From NCBI GenBank assembly GCA_947396885.1, contig OX377202.1, forward strand, positions 75,178,643 through 75,242,642: a stretch of DNA of 64,000 nt, read 5' to 3'. Within the stretch, counting starts at the first letter, position 1, and each line of letters begins with the position of its first letter. The notes under the pieces were generated by a model. The model saw only the letters and a list, made by a program, of their open reading frames with translations. It was not told the origin of the DNA and ran no database searches. Below, one piece after another: positions 54,405 to 64,000 of the stretch. Source of the stretch: Heligmosomoides polygyrus polygyrus. Its lineage: Eukaryota > Nematoda > Chromadorea > Rhabditida > Heligmosomidae. Position numbers and translations under genes: made by a program.

Positions 54405-55557
54405 TTTTTTCAATTACTGCATTGAAATGAAATAAAATGTGGAAATTTGTTGTTGTTGTCTCATTTAAAAACATTCCCGCATGTGTGGTAGATCGCTTAG
54501 TTGCTCACAGGTACTCGCGAAAATCTCGAATAACAAATTGAGCAAAATATAAAACACTCACCCTCATAGCAGACAGAATACAGATAGTGAATATAGTTCA
54601 GCGTCTAATAAGAGAATATCAGCAGTGAGTAGGAGTGCAATCGGAATTTTGATAGTAGGGCAATGTGGTGGGGAGAAAGGAATGAGGATGAAGAAATCTT
54701 TTGCTGAGCGCATCAGCCAACAGCGAAACCAAGCAGTCACATTTGCTGCTGGGAAGTCGCTGCCACCGACACTAGCAGCATCGTATTCAGAGAAAATGAG
54801 ATGTCAAATGTAAGTTAGGGCGAGAGGGGGGGGGGGGGAGAAGAAGGAGGAGTGGAAACTAGTAGTATAGTAATGGAGAAGCAATGGAAAATGTGGGCCT
54901 ACATGGCTGACAATTGGTGCCATCCACCACAGTAGCCTCCATAGACAACATTTGCCAAGGAGGACTAAGGTGGCGGACGGGCATAGTCCACCCACGCAAA
55001 TCGTAAAATACGATTTGCGTGGGTGGACTAGGCTCATAGTGGCCCAAGCCGACCCACAATGCCACTAAAGGAACAACTCACTTAAAAACAAGTGGCATTG
55101 TGGGCCGCCATGGTCCACAGAGCCTAAAAAACGATGACATGCAATAGTAATAGAGAAAACAAAAGTTGAAGCAACTCACCGTGAGAGCGACGGAAGACGG
55201 CGAAGGACGACGGCGGCGGCTAGGCGCCCCAGCCAGGCATTGATTTTGCGGCTGGCGGCCAGGCTGGCCACGGGCCAGCGGAGGCATGCACTGGGTCAGA
55301 AATTGGCCGCGGAGCAAAACCCTCGCCTCGGCCGTCATGAATCAGAAAACGGGGGTAAGTTCGGGGAAAGTGGCGGGTAAATGGCCGTCGAGGTAAGTGG
55401 GGGTAGAATTTACCTCCGGCCGCGTTCATGAATCCGGCCCCAGGGGAGGGGAGAAGTCACCCTGCAAGCTCTACGGATATCCACCAATGTGAAAGAAAAT
55501 AAACGTTCCTATAGATGCTTTAGTGTGGTCCCACACAAGGATGCAATATACATTACC

Positions 55558-55785
55558 TTAAAATGCTGAACTTCGGGGTAGTTGTGTAACGTATCTCACT
55601 GGAACAAGTGTAGAATTTGCGCCGACGCAAAAATTATGGAACAGCGACTGTTTTCTAACATTGTTCTGAAGAAGCGACCGGACAAAAGACTTATGAAGAT
55701 CGAAGACATTAGTATCTAGGGGCATAACGAAGCAGAGTGTCGCAAAAACACGTTGCACGAAAATCAACAACAGAACAACATAGGC
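55558..55785 (-). CDS. Candidate terminal exon of a membrane protein
   Basis: A strong minus-strand acceptor (ATCTTTTTTCAG) precedes a phase-0 frame of 75 codons that starts with a hydrophobic membrane-like segment (AYVVLLLIFVQRVFATLCFV) and continues NVFDLHKSFVRSLLQNNV to a stop at 55558. The frame is also open upstream through the acceptor to 56265, so an unspliced longer ORF of 235 codons exists. The upstream part contains poly-Gln-like CAA/GTT runs and reads less like protein. A multi-pass receptor C-terminus is possible; no family assigned. Confidence 0.42.
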   Translation of the reverse strand, partial: AYVVLLLIFVQRVFATLCFVMPLDTNVFDLHKSFVRSLLQNNVRKQSLFHNFCVGANSTLVPVRYVTQLPRSSAF

Positions 55786-56274
55786 CTGAAAAAAGATGGC
55801 AGATCCAAGCGCTGGCGAAGCTAAGGCTAGAACGATTCTCGGGGCTTTCATGTGCACAACAATGCAGACACAAATCAACGATACAGTCCTTGGAAAAACG
55901 AGAAATGGCTGCGCCTGGATTGCAACATTCCTAACTCTAGCTCTAATTTCTTCCTTGCGGCGCGAGCGTGTCCGGTTGTAGTCACTGCGCCCAAATAGCA
56001 ACAGTGTGTCGCGAGCCTCCAACAGGATAGCACCACAATGTTGCTGTTGCAACAGAACAGCAACCGCAGTTTGTTTGCAACTGCAGTTGCTATTCTGTTG
56101 AAGGGGGCGTGGCTGGGCGGAGACTGTTCGGCTCGTCGAACCCGAATGTCCGAGGTGTCGTAGTTCGGAAATCTTCCACACCTTGAACACTTTCCACACT
56201 AGCCCTGTGGGGACACCTGCTGTAAGAACTTCAGTAATCTTTTCATTTCTCATGGGTTTAATCAATTCGTTGAT

Positions 56275-56905
56275 CTTCCTACCAGACTCAACTCGTACCT
56301 CGACCTTCTCCTCACAAATTACTCATCTCTCTTAGGTTCTGTGTCTAGGTGTCCTCCCATAGGATCCACCGACCACTCTACTGTAAAGTTTACTTTGTTT
56401 ATTGTTAAGCAGCCTCCGTCAATACAGCTGTTCAGGGACTTCGCTAGGGTGATCACATGGCCTTGGAGCCATGTGACTCAGGTTGATTGGCTCGGTTCAT
56501 TTAACACTGTCAGTGAAAGGGTCTAATTGAGCTCCGAATTTCTGATTTTTTCATTCCAGTAAATTCTCACACTAGTGGAGCAGCCTTGAAATTTACAACC
56601 TAATCGGGTATACACAGATCAGGTCAACGTTTTTCTCCTCCAGAGTTCGGTCTGTCTTCAATCGTGTCCTCCGTTCTCCTCATTGCTCATCGAGTTATAA
56701 CACGCTCAAAATCCATCTTGCTGAGTTCATCACTTAATTTCTCATTATTGGCATTGTAATCTCAGTTCCGTTGCTACCTTTTCTATGCCTTTCAGTTTTT
56801 CATTTGACTCAGGTTTCTTGTTTCTGTTTGGTTTTAGTTTTATCAATTTCAACGTGTGTCGGTATTTGACACTCCTGAATAAATAAATAAATAAATAAAT
56901 AAAAC
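56275..56905 (+). pseudogene. CR1-type LINE fragment: endonuclease end joined to 3' UTR
   Basis: NQFVDLPTRLNSYLDLLLTN, then CPPIGSTDHSTVKFTL, is the C-terminal part of a CR1-clade endonuclease (the DHS...V motif provides the catalytic Asp-His). The frame stops at 56523 and leads straight into 3' UTR, with hairpin GTGTC...GACAC (56856-56872) and CCTG(AATA)n. The whole RT is deleted. It either came from template switching or is a deletion derivative. Confidence 0.7.
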
Positions 56906-56984
56906 GTGCGGGCGGACGTTGCCATGGAATAGGACTACACCTTTCAGTTAATCAACGCCGGGCAATTTACGACTTTTGTGCAAT

Positions 56985-57840
56985 TAGTTGAGGTCTTCAA
57001 GTACTACTCCGCCTTGATGGCTACTTCTGGAGCCAGGAAGCTGTGGTTGATCAAACCGGGGACTGACCACCAAACAGTCACCACGACATTTGGTGCAATA
57101 CCGACTTTGGGAAATGCTGCAGAACGTCGTTGTGATCCAACTGTTGACCTGAAAGTCGTTGATTGTCGTAGAGAATCCATTTTTAGTCACACGTCACAAC
57201 ACGTCCCAGAAAAGGATCTTCTTTCTTGCGCAAAAGAAGAGACGAACACACTTCGAGACAATGAGATTCCTGATGCCCTGTCAACTCGTGCAGCACTAGC
57301 TTACCGAGCTTTTTTTGACTTTCCAATTTTCTCCAGATCCCGTCCTACGGCAGCGTGTACAACGTTTAGCCCTTCAGAAACTTCTCAACTGTGGATTTTC
57401 CTGGGTTGGCATCTACCAGTGTCAAAATCCTCGCTGTCAACCTCCGATAGCCGACCGCGTCCGTCCCGATCATCGAGATTGGAGCCTCCAGCACGGAATT
57501 TCTCGAAGCATCCACGCGTCGAGCATTCAGGGGTCGGATTCGTTAACGACTTACATAACTTTAACAGAGAAATCACAGCGGAAAACTGAGATAACGCGGC
57601 TTCTCGCTCACCATATCGCTTGATAAGCCACGTTACCAGGGATTTCGTCTGCAATTTTCTCTGCTAAATTGCTGTAAGTCATTGATGGATCCCGGCCCAG
57701 GTGTGGTGTATTACCCCATGCGTCGATAACATTTCGAGTTGCTTTCGCAGCTGTGTGGCCGAGTTTCAGCTCGTGAAGCACAACGACGCGATTTTTCCAT
57801 TTTGACAGCATCTTCGCAGGCGATCCAAAATCACCGAAGA
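56985..57840 (-). mobile_element. mariner transposase relic
   Basis: Minus strand: VVVLHELKLGHTAAKATRNV (N-terminal helix-turn-helix), then FEKFRAGGSNLDDRDGRGRL, then KEDPFLGRVVTCD-stop-KWILYDNQ (catalytic block with its conserved Glu codon turned into a stop) and WWSVPGLINHSFL. All are standard mariner landmarks in the right order. Several shifts and stops. Confidence 0.75.
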
Positions 57841-59886
57841 AACGGCGTTAGAGAAACGGCAATAACTTCGTATACGAAAAATGTGCTTTCTATATAACGT
57901 GACTGTATTCTTTCAAAACTCTGCTTGAGAACCAATGCTGAAACATAGCAAGTACGAAAACGGTCATTATTTTCGCACCAACCTAATGCATAGCCTCCCG
58001 CCGTTCGCGCTTAAGAGTCTGAAGGTCATTGAACCCGCTTCCCATGCAAGCACTGGTCAGTTCCGAGTGAAGGGTCCGTGCTCCACGTGACATAATCGCC
58101 AAGATCGGCCGCCATCCCATTGCTGTTCTATGATCAACCGCCAAATAACGTGCTCTAGTGATGATTCCACCTACCCTCAGCGATTACATGAGAACTGGTC
58201 CATGACTCATTCCGCCACGCGCGTGCGGCGTGAGTCAGATAGGGAGAGTGAGCCTCTGCGTCTCGTCTCCCCGCGAGTGCCCCGTCATCCGCCGTCTCCT
58301 CGACCAGCAGAATCACGTGTATAGAACGTGAACACGGTCGGAACCGTAGGGAGAGTTGGTGGCGTCGCATACAATCGACAATTTAACGAGTATTGGTTGT
58401 GTTACAACTGTTTCATGGATATGCAAAAGGAAAAAGGGAATTGATTTAGCCCGAGGCTTGCGTGCGGTATGCGCTTGGTTTTCCTAACTTTAAGTATGCA
58501 GTGACACGCTTATCACGTAAAGTTTATCTTCAACATCACATTGGTAATACCATGAGCAGAAAAGTAAAAACACAACAATTACTACCAATGTGCCAATCTA
58601 GCGGCAAGTACATTGAGGTGGTCCTTGCATTCTCTTATAGTAGGCGGGCGCCCTACGGTTCTCAGAAATTGGTGGAACCTCCAGAGCTCGGTGAGCACTT
58701 CCACTTGTCGTTGTTGCTCATTAGTCCTTATGTGGTGTGGTGCAACTTCACCTTGAAGAAGTTTTATGCCTAATCCTATTACTATAAGATGGTGTGCGCT
58801 ATGATTTAGCAATCAGCTGGACTTGACTGACCTCACACCCGTCTCGTAGGGATGTGGTGAGGTAGCAGGGTTGATTCCAAAACGCTGCTTGGATTAGCAA
58901 TTTCACCCTGCTTGGCCGTTTTGTGGCATGTAACTGCAAGGTCTGGAGTGCCTGTCATACTTCCCTTGCGAGCGCAGTGACACTGTGTTGAAGCTGTGCA
59001 CTTATTTCCATTCAATTGATCTCACTGTAGCCTTAACAGAGGTGTAATGGGGCTCTGAAGATCTGCAGCTACATTAGATGTCCTCAATGCTTGTTACATT
59101 TGTGCTGATTTGATCAATCGGTCCACTACTCATAAGATCTATTATTCGTCGCCCGGGTCTCTCAGCTGTTGTCGCTGTTTGACTGTACTCATTCCGCCTC
59201 TGAACCATCTCTACTACTGGTAGTCTCGCACCCAACTAGCACGCACGTGGCCTCAACGGGAGAGTTGTAGACAGTGCGCTCATGAGTGAGAGGCCTGTCG
59301 GTTAGCCACAAGTAGAGGTACATGTTCGGTGTGAGAAGCGGCAGACGCTAAAGACACGAGCGGGATTCATGTGAGGCGCGAGAGGGTGCGAGACATGGCT
59401 GCAGAAAACCCGCGCGCCGCGTTGGCACCTTGCCCATGGACCAGTTCTCCGGCAACGACCCTCAGCTGTTTTTCTCCGTTCTCTTTTTGATTGGGTCATG
59501 CACGTACTCTGGACTTGGCATGGGCAGTTCTCGTCAGCTGCTGTCACTTTGCTCTGTTTTTGATAATCACCACTCTCACCGGAGAAAACATCACCTGACG
59601 ATGAACGCTAGCACGCTTCCGGGGCAGGGTTACGTATAGGCAGAGCTGTCATCTTCGTAAAGCATTCCTTCATTGTATGGTGGATTTTGAAGTGTGTTGA
59701 GGATTGCATCCCATTTTCAGAAAAGAATGCGCAGCTAAGATAAGACACGTGAAGGACGTGCCGGGACGGAGACTATTGGGGACAGTAAACTTCTCAGCAT
59801 TTCCTGTGCGACACATTGTTATGTTATGGCATCTCGTGGCATACACTGCAGACGAACTTGATCACTCTACGAGGTTCACGTGTTCA
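57841..59886. other. No secure gene; several coherent but unassigned frames
   Basis: 58582-58812 (minus) encodes a plausible helical segment (TELWRFHQFLRTVGRPPTIR) that I do not recognise. 59430-59639 (plus; MDQFSGNDPQLFFSVLFLIG...) has a hydrophobic start and could be a small ORF or upstream exon. A GC-rich patch at 58200-58340 has no identified role. Confidence 0.3.
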
Positions 59887-59887
59887 G
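59880..59887 (+). promoter_or_regulatory. Probable spliced-leader (trans-splice) acceptor
   Basis: GTGTTCAG ends four bases before the ATG of the PPxY gene. Nematode genes are commonly trans-spliced a few bases upstream of the start, and no upstream coding frame enters the exon. Confidence 0.5.
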
Positions 59888-59891
59888 GTCA

Positions 59892-62800
59892 ATGGCGAAT
59901 GGAAATCAGGGGGACGGCTCCAAGCAGCCTGCTCCGTCTGCCCCTGCTGCTGATCAAAGTGGAGATAGAACGAGGTGAGCCTTCATGTTAGCTTCGAATT
60001 TAGCAAGCAGGTGCCGAAGTGGGACAAGGGTTTTTGCGCAAACTTGCCTATCGAAGGGCGGGGCGTTAGACTAGACACTTGGGACTTTTACGTGATACCT
60101 GAAGAAGCAAAAACCGCGGGGTTCTGCCCCGCGTTGCTCTACGTGGAAGGCACCAGGCGGAGCAGGGTTTGCTGATGTATTTTGGGCAGCTACGGATCCC
60201 TCGGGCGGGGTAGAGGGGCAAACAGTCCTTTAGGCGCAGAAACGACGTCACGCGAGAAATTTTCCATCAGCGGTTTCACGCATACTTTCCATGTATTTTC
60301 AGTTCATCTCGTTTTTTCATATTAACCGTAGACGCAGTTCATCAGTGTCTAGGCCTAGAACTGTAGTGTTTCAGTAGGAGCTAACTCCATAGACCATTCC
60401 TGTGACTAAGACTGGTTTAAGCCCAGGGCAGATAAATCTCCCCGTGCGGGCTCAGAAAATTGGTATAGAAAGGGCACTGCATTGACATGTTATTGGGTTG
60501 GCCGCGGAGTTCGCTTTAAATTCACAGGTCGCCACGACGCTATTCAGAGTGCCACCGTGAGAAATGTAGAGTGTATGGCGCGTTTAGGTCCCTGAAACGA
60601 TTATCCCAGCTCATAGAAAGCACGTTAATGCTAACTCGCAGGATCACAGCTTCGCTGCGGTCCGACGAGTTAGCATTTAAGAAGCCTTCCATATTCAGCC
60701 ATATTTTCCTCATGGTTGAACTGAAGGAGACTTTGAAGCTATGATAGTGTGTCATTGCAAACGAAAGATTAACGTACGCCTTTCAGTGGTGGGCGTGCTG
60801 CCCCCTCATATTCGGCTCAGAACCCCAACATAGCACGTCAGTCAGGGAGTCCTGCAGACGAGCAGGTGAGGTAGTGCGATTGTACTTGACTTAGTCGTTT
60901 CTGTCGCGCAAGATCCTACTTTCCAGAGCCCTCCTTATAACGAAGCTCCTCCACCTTATCAGGCGGCTATGAGCAGTCCTGCTCCGTATCCTGGTACTGC
61001 ACCTTATTATCCTCCGGGCAATGCTCCGCCGGCATATCCGAAATACAGCCCACAGCATCGTCAGCAGTGCCCTGCCTATTGTTCCATGGATGACATCGGT
61101 AAGCTGCTTGATTCGCTTGTTTGTTTTTCATTTCCCGTGTCATGTCCGTAGATTTGCTGCGATAGGAAGATGCGTAGTCTAATTTTGTTGAGCGGTTGGT
61201 TCGGTAGCTTCCATGGGTTGAACACATTGCACTAATCGAACGCAATCTTTGCGGTATTCATGCTCGAACTTATAGTGCCATGAACACTTTACAAAATACG
61301 TTGAAGAAGTAGTACAGTAAAGTGCTTACAAGGAAAGGTTCCCAACTCAAGGTGAGCTTTTGCTATGCTATTTTGATGTATGGCCGTGTGAGCGGAGTCC
61401 AGAATTACAGTTAGTTTTTGCTGAACGCTTTTTTAGAGACCTGAAAAAGGGGTGTGTAAACGTGTGAGCAACACTCATCAACCCCTATGACACCTCAACA
61501 GGTGTGCTTCGGTGGCTCAGTCGACAGGAGTGCCGCCTCATGGAAGCACACTGGCGGGCATTTGAGTTCGAATCCTAGTACTGCGATCTCATGATCACAG
61601 GAATCAATTTTAGACCATACAACAAACAACAACAGCCTACAACAAACCAAGGCTGTCTATTTGGGCCTTCAGATGTGCTAGTTTTTCAACTATTCCTATC
61701 TGCACCATATCATTTCTTTGGAAATAAAAAGTCTTATTGCTCTTCCCTTTTAGTCAACAGATATGCTACAAAATAATGAAGCAAGTGAACAGAGGCGCGT
61801 GTCACCAGCAATGTCTACCAAAAGCCAGTGAGGAGCAATCTTCTCCCTGGCAAAGAGTGACCACTTCTTCTTCATTGAACGCGTAATCTGTGAGTGAAGA
61901 GAAGGTTCCTGAGTGAACATCGACGTAACCAACTGCCACCCACAAGAAAAAAAAAGCCCATATGAAGGCGCAGATAGACAGCCGTGGTTTGTTGTAAGCA
62001 TTGATGGTCTATTATTGACTCCTGGATCATGAGAAATAACAACAAACTAATATGCAAAAATGTCGACAGTACGCGGAAAAGCCTCTTATATGCTTCCACG
62101 AGGCGGCACTCCTACCGACTGCACCATCGAGGCACATCTAGTAGGGTGTCATAGGGGTTGATGGGTGTTGCGCACACGTTTTCTCACCTCTTCTTCCGGT
62201 CTTTAAAAAAGCGATCAGCAAAAACTAACTGTAATTCTGGACTACGCTAACAGGGCCTACATGCTGTCAAAATAACACCGCAAAAGCTCACCTTGAGGGA
62301 ACTTTTCCTTGTTAGGAAATTTACGGGATAACTTTTTGTAGTATTTTTACCTACCCAGCTTGCATTCCGAACCAGCAAATACCCCACCAGTTGACTATGA
62401 TGTCGCTTTTAGTATTATTTCATATAATAGATAATATAGTATTTGTTCGTAGTATCACGATGGAGTTCGTAGATACGGGTTAGTAAGGGCGCCGGGTCAT
62501 GATCACCGATTTCGTCCAGACCTCGCCTATGGGAATTATTTAAGCTGCGGATCACTAATATTTCATTGGTTTTCTAAGTTATCATTTTCGCTCACCATTT
62601 TCCATCTCGAAGTAGAAGACTGAAAATTAGGTTGCTGTGTCGACATTCTGTCACCAGTGACTTTATCAGCCATTCCTCCCACTATGATGGGCTGTGAGTT
62701 TGTGTACATTACATAAGTAACATCCAGGTTGATTTCTACGCGTAGTGGGTCTTAAATGCTCGGCTGTTGTATAAATGATGAGCTCAGTACTGGCTGCAAT

Positions 62801-63846
62801 TTAAAAATGGGCATCGTACTCTTAACCGGCACCCAAAATAACCCCACAGAAGCTTGGCCAAAATCGGTGATCATGATCTCGAGAGACTTGCTCGCACCCA
62901 CCATAATCGGTCGAAATTTTAAAAACAGGTGTCAGATTCGTGATCAGCACTTCGAACAAGTTCCTTAGGCGAAGTTTGGGCGGATTTTTTTCCGAGCTCT
63001 CCTTGACCTCTAGAGTCGCGAAAGTAGAGTAGTGCCGAATTGTAGATTGATTAGTGATTTTGCAATTCGCATGCATGTGTATGGATTTGATGTCTCAGTG
63101 GCAGGTAGTGCGGCTATAGTAGGATTGCTTATATCCCTGCTTTTTAACCTCATAAAGGTTAAAAAACTAAAATGTAGTGTGTACATAGGTAGTCCCCGAA
63201 AAAAGCTAGTTTCACTTCCCTTATGTTCTGACTACTGGATTTTATTCATCTCTCACATTCCCTTAGCAGTGAATGTAATAATAAGTCATCGACGCAGGTC
63301 TAGTAGTTTTTGATCTACAGCTAGACGTCTGGTAAGAGCTGTGTCTGCAGCTATACAGATGCACTTTACCCGTCGCCTACGAAAACTGTGTGTATCGAGA
63401 ACGTTCGAAGGAGTATTGCGAGAAGAGGTGTTTAGTTTCGGTGTGGTCATTTTCTGTGAAGGAGTGCGCTAGCGGCAGGACGATGCCCTTCGCGAACTTT
63501 CATAGCCAAATTCGTCCCTCAGTTAAACCCGTATTGCATCCGTTACCAATTGCCATCACTATCTCTTATAGAAAGAACAACATATTCGGCTGTCCACGTT
63601 CTAACAACCCATGCCTTATACCTAGCAAGAAAGAAAGAAAGGAGGACTTGCCGAGAATGGGCCAAAACCTTTAATTCATTACCGTTCCTGTGTTCATTAC
63701 CAAGCCAAGTGTTCACCGACTACCATGCCCCTATGAAAACACATCAGGATGCGTTTATTTCAGGAGCTACGCCAGCACCACCACCTCCACCACCTCCAAT
63801 TCGTCGAGTTGTCGCTGTCAGATATGGGTGTATCTGTCCGAATTGT
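59892..63846 (+). CDS. PPxY-rich protein, N-terminal four exons; possible LITAF-type
   Basis: Exons 59892-59974, 60787-60865, 60927-61098 and 63764-63846 join in phase (2, 0, 1, 0) with consensus splice sites (donors AG|GTGAGC, AG|GTGAGG, CG|GTAAGC, GT|GTGAGT; acceptors TTTCAG, TTCCAG, ATTTCAG). The product starts MANGNQGDGSKQPAPSAPAA, is disordered and Ser/Pro-rich, then has PPPYQ and PPAYP motifs and many Tyr-Pro pairs (about 60-100), a QQCPAYC segment, a run of seven prolines, and RRVVAVRYGCICPNC at the window edge. PPxY motifs bind WW domains, for example of Nedd4-type ligases. Pro-rich N-terminus followed by V-x-CPxC is the layout of LITAF-domain endosomal proteins, but the rest of the domain lies outside the window, so that assignment is tentative. 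Intron 3 (2.7 kb) holds the inverted SINE-3 pair. Confidence 0.62.
61320..61720 (+). repeat. SINE-3 copy A, arm of an inverted pair
   Basis: Has a clear tRNA-like core at 61509-61590: A box TGGCTCAGTCGACAGG and B box GAGTTCGAATCC, both close to consensus. The copy pairs in reverse with 62325-61880. Confidence 0.75.
61880..62325 (-). repeat. SINE-3 copy B, inverted
   Basis: Reverse complement of copy A in blocks: 62085-62325 matches 61320-61535 and 61930-62060 matches 61580-61690. The tRNA-like core is partly lost at the junction (AGGCGGCACTCCTACCGACT is retained, the B box is deleted). Confidence 0.7.
62326..63763. other. Rest of intron 3, nothing identified
   Basis: Open frames at 63032-63313 and 63390-63674 lack domain or splice support and lie within the intron of the PPxY gene model. 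Confidence 0.4.
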
Positions 63847-64000
63847 GTGAGTCTCATACAAATCACTGTTTTTAGAGTCTGGAGTTAGCTCTATTTTCTC
63901 AGTTTCGTTAATGCGTGTCGTCTAATCATCACATATAACTAAGTCACGTCACGATTTTTATATAAACCGCCTTATCGATTTATCATAGCCTATTTGACCT

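Larger units (their letters stand above)
52528..55441. mobile_element. Foldback TIR element with Harbinger-like transposase remnant
   Basis: Ends GGGGCCGGATTCATGAACG and its exact complement. The left arm (52528-53565) and right arm (54450-55441) are inverted copies of about 1 kb each, around a unique 885-bp loop. Each arm contains a 47-bp perfect palindrome and the same spurious ORFs (for example 53398-53210 minus and 54625-54813 plus are identical). The loop encodes a transposase C-terminal piece on the plus strand. A short relative with one arm's worth of sequence is at 39341-40244. PIF/Harbinger membership is inferred from the ORF; the expected 3-bp target duplication is not evident. Confidence 0.75.

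Noticed and set aside
53210..54813. Two identical small genes (MSRSAIGILIVGQ...) in opposite orientation
   Set aside because: They are the same segment in the two inverted arms of one transposon.
61509..61590. Functional tRNA gene
   Set aside because: Both promoter boxes are near-consensus but the sequence is the head of a repeated, inverted SINE and does not fold into a full cloverleaf.

Overview
The window looks like nuclear DNA from a nematode, most probably a strongylid of the hookworm type. This rests on four things: short exons with TTTTCAG-like 3' splice sites and small introns, one gene start preceded directly by a trans-splice-like acceptor, about 40-45 percent GC, and a dense mix of RTE, CR1, Penelope, BEL/Pao, mariner, hAT, Harbinger-like, Helitron-like and tRNA-derived SINE sequence that reads like hookworm repeat families. 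The species assignment is inference. There are no bacterial operons, rRNA genes, CRISPR arrays or convincing functional tRNA genes.

Host genes are sparse and in pieces. The best models are: (a) a plus-strand gene starting at 59892 whose four exons (59892-59974, 60787-60865, 60927-61098, 63764-63846) join in perfect phase and encode a Pro/Tyr-rich PPxY protein leading into a Cys motif at the window edge; (b) the 3' end of a plus-strand type I membrane protein (20151-21260) with a Cys-rich ectodomain; (c) a minus-strand two-exon 3' end (17232-16871); (d) several isolated terminal exons (3132-3206, 4007-3847, 38856-38688, 55785-55558) and less certain candidates.

Layout. 0-15 kb: weak gene pieces, a foldback element (1.9-2.9 kb), SINE-1 copies and LINE tails. 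15.7-16.8 kb: minus-strand Penelope-like retroelement 3' end with a GIY-YIG domain and a compact hammerhead ribozyme motif. 17-21 kb: SINE-1, a 5'-truncated CR1-type LINE with a snap-back 5' end, then the membrane-protein exons, whose intron holds a 144-bp near-perfect palindrome. 22-23 kb: mariner relic with a LINE tail inside. 23.2-32.4 kb: a 9.2-kb block of satellite arrays (318, 108, 155 and 19 bp units) that I interpret as one large Helitron-like element on the minus strand, partly duplicated in tandem; a compact 893-bp relative with the same module order lies at 42.1-43.0 kb. 32.6-36 kb: nested elements, a hAT inside a mariner (with an 8-bp target duplication) and an RTE piece inside another mariner. 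37-43 kb: RTE fragments, a 200-bp assembly gap and a short TIR element. 44-48 kb: an inverted SINE-2 pair around an RTE-1-like relic, then a BEL/Pao integrase relic. 48.7-51.7 kb: an RTE-clade retrotransposon with one uninterrupted 994-residue ORF. 52.5-55.4 kb: a long foldback TIR element with a Harbinger-like transposase remnant in the loop. 56-58 kb: CR1 and mariner relics. 59-64 kb: the PPxY gene, with an inverted SINE-3 pair in its large intron.

The common thread is inverted repeats made by several routes: snap-back cDNA ends, paired SINEs, foldback transposons and an intronic hairpin. Most of what can be read here is how mobile elements end, nest and touch splice sites, rather than a gene pathway.
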